55,497 nucleotides of DNA, from positions 1 through 55,497 of the forward strand of contig CANITF010000017.1 of NCBI GenBank assembly GCA_947470515.1. The letters run 5' to 3'. Of this stretch, positions 50,357 to 55,497 are shown piece by piece. The position numbers were made by a program, and so were the translations under genes. The DNA is from Flavobacteriales bacterium. Lineage in GTDB: Bacteria; Bacteroidota; Bacteroidia; Flavobacteriales_D; Crocinitomicaceae. The stretch's first letter is position 1. Each line of letters begins with the position of its first letter. The notes below the pieces were generated by a model. That model was not told the DNA's origin. It was given only the letters and a program-made list of their open reading frames with translations, and did no database searches.

Positions 50357-50797
50357 TTAATAACCTGCTTTTTCTTTGGGATAAGCATTTAGAATCGCTG
50401 TTGCTTTTGCTATTAGCGCACCATTTTGGTTAACAACTTTAGCCTCCATAAAAATCAATTTATGACCTAATTTTACTAATTCAGATGTTGCGGTTAACTG
50501 ATCATTTAAAAACGCTGGAGATAAATACGAAATAGATAATTCGACTGTTGAAACAACTTTTTCAAGTTCACAAACTGCTGACAGCGCACCTGCACCAACT
50601 GTAGCATCCAATAACGAAGCAACAACTCCACCATGAACAGCAACGGGTGTCGCCAAGTGAGATTTATTTATACTTAATGAATATGAAACAATTCCTGGAG
50701 ATAAAATAGTGAAATTCATTCCCAACAACCTTCCAAAATTATTTTGTAAGATGTAATCAATAATCAAAGGATGCTTGTTCAAATCAGGCATTTCCAT
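50357..50797 (-). CDS. PaaI-type hotdog-fold thioesterase
   Basis: Protein of 146 aa. Hotdog-fold signature AVHGGVVASLLDATVGAGA (about 55-73) with the active-site Asp and backbone Gly pair, and STVELSISYLSPA. It hydrolyses acyl- or aryl-CoA esters; substrate unknown. Its start overlaps the mechanosensitive channel gene by 14 bp, implying coupling. Confidence 0.9.
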   Translation of the reverse strand: MEMPDLNKHPLIIDYILQNNFGRLLGMNFTILSPGIVSYSLSINKSHLATPVAVHGGVVASLLDATVGAGALSAVCELEKVVSTVELSISYLSPAFLNDQLTATSELVKLGHKLIFMEAKVVNQNGALIAKATAILNAYPKEKAGY

Positions 50798-51620
50798 TCG
50801 GTTTTATATGCACATCCATTTGTGGGTAAGGAAAGTGTAATCCGGCTTTTTCGAATTCATTGTAAACTCTTTCATTCAGATCATAAAACACAGGATTTAC
50901 ATCATCTGTTTGAACCCAAACTTGAACAGTAATATTTACAGAAGAATTCGCTAACATCTGAATACCTATAAATAACTCAGGATCAGTTAATATTCTAGTA
51001 TCTTCTTCAATAAATTGTTGAAGTAAATTCTTTGCTTTTTCGAAGTCATCCCCATAAGCGATACTAAATAGCCAATCTACTCTTCTAGTATCTGCTTTAG
51101 TGAAATTTGTAATATTCCCATTTGCAACAGGTCCATTTGGCAATATGATTACTTTATTGTCTGTTGTATATAAATAAGTGTTAAAGATTTGAATTTCTTT
51201 TACAATCCCCTTTTCACCTTGAGTAAAGATTATATCACCAACCCTAAAAGGCTTCAAAACCAAGATCATAATTCCACCGGCAAAATTTGAAAGTGTTCCA
51301 GAAAAGGCCATACCAATTGCCAAACCCGCTGCACCTAATAATGCAACAAAAGAGGTCATCTCAATACCTAATTGACTAATTGCGGTAACAACAACTAAAA
51401 TCTTGAGAACCATAGAAATAAAGCTTGTTGTAAACGTTACTAACCCTTCATCAGTATTGCTTTTTCTTAATACTTTCCTTAATGCTTTTGAGATAACTTT
51501 TGCCAACCAAAAACCTACTATTAAGATTACGATACACATCAATAAATTCGTTCCAATTTTTACTAGAAACTGATTTACATCTGTATAATTAATACCAAAA
51601 ACATCTTCAAGCCACGTCAT
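50784..51620 (-). CDS. MscS-family mechanosensitive ion channel
   Basis: Protein of 278 aa. Three membrane helices (about 20-120), with the pore helix LGAAGLAIGMAFSGTLSNFAGG and the beta domain GDIIFTQGEKGIVKEI. Cytoplasmic vestibule domain ends LHFPYPQMDVHIK. Small MscS channels release solutes after osmotic downshock. Overlaps the thioesterase gene downstream. Confidence 0.94.
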   Translation of the reverse strand: MTWLEDVFGINYTDVNQFLVKIGTNLLMCIVILIVGFWLAKVISKALRKVLRKSNTDEGLVTFTTSFISMVLKILVVVTAISQLGIEMTSFVALLGAAGLAIGMAFSGTLSNFAGGIMILVLKPFRVGDIIFTQGEKGIVKEIQIFNTYLYTTDNKVIILPNGPVANGNITNFTKADTRRVDWLFSIAYGDDFEKAKNLLQQFIEEDTRILTDPELFIGIQMLANSSVNITVQVWVQTDDVNPVFYDLNERVYNEFEKAGLHFPYPQMDVHIKPNGNA

Positions 51621-51639
51621 TTTTTATCTTTTTTAAGCA

Positions 51640-51647
51640 CAAAAATA
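51640..51647 (-). promoter_or_regulatory. -7 box TATTTTTG of the mscS-like gene
   Basis: Exact TAnnTTTG on the minus strand, 19 nt before ATG 51620. Confidence 0.4.
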
Positions 51648-51700
51648 ATCCTTCTTAAGTAATCCGACCATAAAATTCTTTTAAATGCAAACAAAGAAGT

Positions 51701-51708
51701 TATTTTTG
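51701..51708 (+). promoter_or_regulatory. -7 box TATTTTTG of the ElyC/SanA-like gene
   Basis: Exact TAnnTTTG ending 4 nt before ATG 51713; leaderless geometry. No -33 match. Confidence 0.45.
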
Positions 51709-51712
51709 TACT

Positions 51713-52480
51713 ATGTTTTTTATTCTATCAAAAGCTTTACTATTCTTATTATCTCCTTTTACCTGGTTGGTTATTGCCATTCTTGGAGCCTTTCTTTGGA
51801 AAAAAGAGAAAGGTAGAAAAAGGTTTAAATGGACAGCTTTAATTCTTTTTTTGTTTTTCACTAATTCTGTTATATTTTCAGAATTTTGTCGCTTGTGGGA
51901 AGTCCCCGGAAAAAAGATAACTGAGGTTCAAAATTTTGAAGTTGGTATAGTTTTAACTGGCATGGCTGAATATAATACTGATTTAAATATCATTAGTATT
52001 CGAAGAGGAGGAGATAGAATTTGGCAAGCGATAACACTCTATCACAAAGGGAAAATTAAAAAAATACTCATCAGTGGAGATAGTGGTTATATAACAGATA
52101 GAGGTTTGCACGAAGCTAAACAAATGAAGGAAGTTTTAATTGGCTGGGGAATTCCTGAAAAAGATATTATTACTGAAGAGATCTCTCGTAACACGCATGA
52201 AAACGCAGTTGAAACAAAGAAAATATTAAACCGTTCATACCCGCATTTATCTAAATTCATTTTGATAACTTCAGGTTCGCATATGAAGCGTGCAAAGGGG
52301 TGTTTTGATAAGGTTGGGCTCAAATGCGAAACATATTCTACTGATTTATATACTGGACCATCTAGAAACTATTTCTGGGATCAATATTTCATTCCTTCCG
52401 TAAGTAATTTTGATAGTTGGAATCATTTAATGAAAGAATTTATTGGTTATCAAACGTATGATTTGATAGGCTATATTTAA
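51713..52480 (+). CDS. ElyC/SanA/YdcF family (DUF218) protein
   Basis: Protein of 255 aa with two N-terminal membrane helices (LLFLLSPFTWLVIAILGAFL and WTALILFLFFTNSVIF). The DUF218 domain (about 75-240) has VGIVLTG, KILISGDSGYI and EISRNTHENAVETKKIL, plus LITSGSHMKRAKGCF. Family members act in envelope biogenesis, such as lipid carrier or peptidoglycan-related steps; the exact reaction is unknown. Single gene. Confidence 0.92.
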   Translation: MFFILSKALLFLLSPFTWLVIAILGAFLWKKEKGRKRFKWTALILFLFFTNSVIFSEFCRLWEVPGKKITEVQNFEVGIVLTGMAEYNTDLNIISIRRGGDRIWQAITLYHKGKIKKILISGDSGYITDRGLHEAKQMKEVLIGWGIPEKDIITEEISRNTHENAVETKKILNRSYPHLSKFILITSGSHMKRAKGCFDKVGLKCETYSTDLYTGPSRNYFWDQYFIPSVSNFDSWNHLMKEFIGYQTYDLIGYI

Positions 52481-52682
52481 TGTTTTTCTTTCTAAATTTG
52501 GAGTTATTAATAAGTATTGCACACCCAATTCGCAGCGAATGGTTGATGAAATCATTCTTAAATTACTAAATCAAAAAACACTAAAGCACTAATTTTATTT
52601 GATAATTGGAAAAATATACTTGACCAATTAGCCGTTGTTTGTGTAATTGATAAACGTGTATAACCATTCATATAATTTTCTG

Positions 52683-52711
52683 TTTGAAAAATCCTCGTAC
52701 CGTTATATTTG
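52683..52711 (+). promoter_or_regulatory. Promoter of the DUF5916 gene, TTTG-N17-TATATTTG
   Basis: TTTG 52683-52686, 17 bp, exact TATATTTG 52704-52711, then 6 nt to ATG 52718. The 52481-52717 gap otherwise shows only a weak inverted repeat near 52528-52540. Confidence 0.65.
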
Positions 52712-52717
52712 TTCTCA

Positions 52718-55177
52718 ATGTTTAAAAAGGCACTTTTCTTTAGTTTATTGTTATGTTTGAACTCCTCGTTTGGGCAGAAATCAATTGCTGCATTTTCTAC
52801 TGTTGAAAAAATAACCATTGACGGGCAAATTATTGAAAGTGATTGGGCAAATGCTCAAACCATTCAAGATTTCACACAATTCAAACCTCAACCTGGAGTA
52901 GCTTCAACACAGCAGACACAAGTAAAAATAATGTACGACAAAAGTGCGCTATATGTCTCGGCAATATGCCATGACAAAGCTGAACACATTTCAAACGTAC
53001 TTTGTGAAAGAGACGATTTTAATGCAAACATCGATAATTTCCAGATAATCCTTGACACCTACAATGATGATCAGAATGGGTTCTCATTTGGGGTAAGTAG
53101 TATGGGCGTTCAATTCGACTCAAAAGTATCTGCTACAGGTGAAAGTGTTGAACTAAATATGGTATGGAGCAGTGCTGTTAAAAGAACTGAAAATGGATGG
53201 GAGGTAGAAATGCGTATTCCCTACTCTGCTTTCCGATTTCCAAAAGTGGATGTTCAAAATTGGGGAGTAAATTTTTATCGGCAAATTAGTCGTAACAGAG
53301 AAGAAACCACTTGGAGTCCAATAAAACCAGATCTAGATAATTGGCTTGTACAATGCGGAGTTGCTACTGATATTAAAGACATTGAACCTCCATTAAGACT
53401 TGCTTTTATGCCCTATTTATCTGCTTATGCCGATCATTATCCATCAAATATAGCTGGTCAAAGTAATTGGTTAAGCTCGTTCAATGGTGGAATGGATATA
53501 AAATTAGGTTTGAATGAGGCTTTCACTTTAGACATGACGTTGGTTCCCGATTTCGGACAAGTTGTATTTGATAATAAAGTGTTGAATTTGAGTCCATTTG
53601 AAATACAATTTAATGAAAACAGGCAGTTCTTTACTGAAGGGACTGAGTTGTTCAATAAGTCAGGATTGTTTTATTCAAGGCGAATCGGAATTCAATCACC
53701 ATACAGTGTTTTAAGTACGAACTTAACATCAGATGAGTACTTGACAAACACACCTTCTTCTTCGAAATTATATAATGCTTCAAAACTTTCAGGAAGGACT
53801 AAAAAAGGCTTAGGTATTGGCGTATTTAATGGCATAACAGCGGAACAAGAATCAACAGCTGTAAATTCATTGACAGGAATAGAAAGGCAAATTATATCAT
53901 CACCTTTAACTAATTACAACGTAGTTGTTTTAGATCAAAATCTAAAAAATAATAGCTCGATTACTTTAACCAATACAAATGTTATGCGAGAAGGCATTTT
54001 TTACGATGCCAATGTTACTGGATTGAACACAAAATTAAATACTGTTGATAATAAATATTTTGTCGCGGGAAGAACTACTCTTTCCAATAAATTCTTTTCT
54101 TCCAACACAAGTACTGGCTATAATTATGGTCTTTCTTCAGGAAAACAAACTGGTAACTTTATCTTTCTCGGGTCCTATTTTGAAGAGTCTAACACCTATG
54201 ACCCAAATGATCTAGGATTTAACTACAACAACAATAAACGGGTAGCAGAAGCATCAGTTTCCTACCGTGTATTCAAACCTTTTTGGAAATTGAATCAATT
54301 TTCAAGCACCTTAGGTTATTCATACAACAGATTATACAAGCCAAATGTATATACTTCAACCTACGTCAATTGGAATTCGTTCATGCTACTTAAGAAATTT
54401 CATGCATCGGGAATTAGAATGAATGCAAGTGTAACAGATAGCTACGATTATTTTGAACCGAGAACTGAAAACATGTATTTTATCCGACCTAAATGGCTCA
54501 CAATGGGTGCCTGGTTTTCATCGAATTACCAAAAGAAATTTGCTTTGGATTTAGGGTTAGATTACACGTTTGTAACCAGAGAAGGTTGGAAAGATTATTC
54601 TTTTAATGTAAGTCCTCGATTTAGATTAAGTGATAAAATGTTCCTGGTATATGAATTTGAACAAGGATACTCTATTAATAGTCAAGGTTATGCTATTGCA
54701 TTTGGAGAACCTCTAATCGCTTCAAATACAATTGTTTTTGGATCACGTAACTTGATAAATACAACTAATACATTAAATTTCCGCTATACCATGACAAATC
54801 GCATGGGCATTACTTTCAGAATGCGACATTATCGTTCTGTGCTTTCGTATAACTCATTCTTTGATTTAAATTTGGATGGAACATTGACTCCCAATACTTT
54901 GGATGGGCTAGATGTTAATGGTGAATCTGTTTACAATACAAACTTCAATGCTTTTACAATTGATTTGGTATACCGTTGGGTTTTCCAACCGGGGAGTGAA
55001 ATAAATATTGTTTGGAAGAATTCGATTTTTTCGGATGATTCAAATATCAAACAAGCCTATTTCGCCAACCTATCTTCAATGTTTGAGTATGCTCCATTGA
55101 ATAGTTTGTCCATAAAGGTGCTATATTGGCTAGATTATCAAAGTTTAAAGCGCAAGAAAGAAGTCATCAAAAAATAA
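52718..55177 (+). CDS. DUF5916 protein: CBM9-like domain plus outer-membrane barrel
   Basis: Protein of 819 aa from ATG 52718; the earlier TTG lies inside the promoter. Signal peptide MFKKALFFSLLLCLNSSFGQ. Carbohydrate-binding module 9-like domain (about 25-215: ITIDGQIIESDWANAQTIQD, WEVEMRIPYSAFRFP) is followed by a DUF5916 beta-barrel (about 225-819: DFGQVVFDNKVLNLSPFEI, FNENRQFFTEG, GLFYSRRIG). Family members are frequent in Bacteroidota; ligand unknown. Heptad repeats begin right after the stop. Confidence 0.9.
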   Translation: MFKKALFFSLLLCLNSSFGQKSIAAFSTVEKITIDGQIIESDWANAQTIQDFTQFKPQPGVASTQQTQVKIMYDKSALYVSAICHDKAEHISNVLCERDDFNANIDNFQIILDTYNDDQNGFSFGVSSMGVQFDSKVSATGESVELNMVWSSAVKRTENGWEVEMRIPYSAFRFPKVDVQNWGVNFYRQISRNREETTWSPIKPDLDNWLVQCGVATDIKDIEPPLRLAFMPYLSAYADHYPSNIAGQSNWLSSFNGGMDIKLGLNEAFTLDMTLVPDFGQVVFDNKVLNLSPFEIQFNENRQFFTEGTELFNKSGLFYSRRIGIQSPYSVLSTNLTSDEYLTNTPSSSKLYNASKLSGRTKKGLGIGVFNGITAEQESTAVNSLTGIERQIISSPLTNYNVVVLDQNLKNNSSITLTNTNVMREGIFYDANVTGLNTKLNTVDNKYFVAGRTTLSNKFFSSNTSTGYNYGLSSGKQTGNFIFLGSYFEESNTYDPNDLGFNYNNNKRVAEASVSYRVFKPFWKLNQFSSTLGYSYNRLYKPNVYTSTYVNWNSFMLLKKFHASGIRMNASVTDSYDYFEPRTENMYFIRPKWLTMGAWFSSNYQKKFALDLGLDYTFVTREGWKDYSFNVSPRFRLSDKMFLVYEFEQGYSINSQGYAIAFGEPLIASNTIVFGSRNLINTTNTLNFRYTMTNRMGITFRMRHYRSVLSYNSFFDLNLDGTLTPNTLDGLDVNGESVYNTNFNAFTIDLVYRWVFQPGSEINIVWKNSIFSDDSNIKQAYFANLSSMFEYAPLNSLSIKVLYWLDYQSLKRKKEVIKK

Positions 55178-55198
55178 GGATTCAGGATTTGTGATTTG
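55178..55198 (+). repeat. Heptad repeat GGATTCA/GGATTTG/TGATTTG
   Basis: Three units starting on the base after the DUF5916 stop codon. Corresponds to 27567-27594 as first part of the composite element. Confidence 0.65.
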
Positions 55199-55213
55199 TA
55201 AGTCATTTTTTTA

Positions 55214-55240
55214 CCACAAAGGCACAAAGGGCACAAAGAC
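55214..55240 (+). repeat. Nine-bp repeat CACAAAGG(N), three units
   Basis: CCACAAAGG, CACAAAGGG, CACAAAGAC. Second part of the composite element, counterpart of 27632-27657. Confidence 0.65.
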
Positions 55241-55254
55241 GCTTCAGTTTGGGG

Positions 55255-55289
55255 TGTGCAACTAGTAATTTGTAATTTGTAGTTTGTAA
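55255..55289 (+). repeat. Heptad array YTNGTAA family, five units
   Basis: TGTGCAA, CTAGTAA, TTTGTAA, TTTGTAG, TTTGTAA, ending 1 nt before the stop codon of the minus-strand flavoprotein gene. Third part of the composite element, counterpart of 27668-27730. Confidence 0.7.
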
Positions 55290-55290
55290 T

Positions 55291-55497
55291 TTACCCTACA
55301 CTTTTTCCTGCCACAAAACCCGTTGTCCATGCAGCTTGGAAGTTGAAACCTCCGGTGATTCCATCAATATCCAGTACTTCTCCCGCGAAGAACATTCCTG
55401 GAACAATTTTACTTTCCATCGTTTTGAAGTTGACATCTTGCAAGGAGATTCCTCCTGCCGTGACAAATTCTTCTTTGAAGGTAGTTTTTCCACTTAC
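55291..55497 (-). CDS. BaiN/YhiN-type NAD(P)/FAD-dependent oxidoreductase, C-terminal end (cut by window edge)
   Basis: The 68 visible residues contain [40 protein letters not shown] and [15 protein letters not shown], the C-terminal FAD-binding signature of HI0933/YhiN (BaiN-like) flavoproteins. The N-terminal FAD motif lies beyond the window. Substrate in this family is generally unassigned. The stop codon abuts the heptad array at 55255-55289. Confidence 0.9.
   Translation of the reverse strand, partial: VSGKTTFKEEFVTAGGISLQDVNFKTMESKIVPGMFFAGEVLDIDGITGGFNFQAAWTTGFVAGKSVG

Noticed and set aside
52525-52543. Inverted repeat ATTCG-CAG-CGAAT as terminator of the ElyC-like gene
   Set aside because: Only five perfect pairs, a 3-nt loop and no T-tract.
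55296-55493. 65-aa open frame at the window end
   Set aside because: The other minus frame encodes the conserved C-terminus of a BaiN/YhiN flavoprotein, with stop at 55291.

Overview
The window looks like chromosomal DNA from a Bacteroidota member, most likely Flavobacteriales and perhaps Crocinitomicaceae. It is AT-rich. It carries type IX secretion (T9SS) cargo and a PorP/SprF partner, a bacillithiol enzyme (BshC), DUF5522, DUF1599, BT_3928-like and DUF5916 proteins, and a carboxypeptidase-regulatory-domain TonB receptor. Promoters match the Bacteroidota -7 box TAnnTTTG and there are no evident Shine-Dalgarno sites. The family assignment is inference. No prophage, insertion sequence, CRISPR array or rRNA operon is visible.

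Layout. 1-3.6 kb: tpiA (cut by the window edge), a BT_3928-like membrane protein and DUF1599 form a minus-strand operon, divergent from folP. 3.7-5.9 kb: a type B T9SS cargo protein paired with a PorP/SprF-like protein. 5.9-12.2 kb: a D-cysteine desulfhydrase-like PLP enzyme, DUF5522, an acyltransferase, an unknown membrane-anchored protein, a cysteine synthase/CBS-domain enzyme coupled to a metal-receptor-like protein, and TerC. 12.3-21.8 kb: uvrB, a von Willebrand A protein, an AAA-type ATPase behind a 14-bp tandem repeat, a TonB-dependent receptor, bshC and a cyclophilin. 22-28 kb: a lipoprotein, dnaX split by a -1 frameshift at ten A residues, a helix-hairpin-helix/beta-barrel pair and small lipoprotein or hypothetical genes. 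28-33.7 kb: nth, dinB, a four-helix-bundle gene and dnaE2, a DNA repair and mutagenesis block. 33.7-41 kb: a TPR-SpoIIE phosphatase, tRNA-Leu(GAG), a MazF-type toxin-antitoxin pair and a giant CotH/lamin-tail secreted protein. 41-48.8 kb: WD40, phosphosulfolactate synthase and TPR genes, typA, a DEAD-box helicase and tatA. 48.8-55.5 kb: SDR and TetR, thioesterase and MscS, an ElyC/SanA-like protein, DUF5916 and the end of a BaiN/YhiN-type flavoprotein.

Most genes are ordinary. The less expected content lies between them. (1) Short-period (7-bp and 9-bp) degenerate intergenic repeats recur as composite elements with the same internal order at about 27.6 kb and 55.2 kb. (2) A related element with the core CGCTNCGCTG occurs three times around dinB, the four-helix gene and dnaE2, once inverted. 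(3) Many -7 boxes sit exactly 3-4 nt before the start codon, implying leaderless mRNAs. (4) dnaX has a probable slippage frameshift. (5) A 14-bp iteron array supplies the -33 element of an ATPase gene. (6) Operator-like dyads precede dinB and the cysteine synthase gene.

No stretch longer than 300 bases lacks a gene. The largest gaps are 11152-11438, 15582-15861, 28677-28927 and 52481-52717. The first three are described in the features. The last holds only the DUF5916 promoter and a weak inverted repeat.
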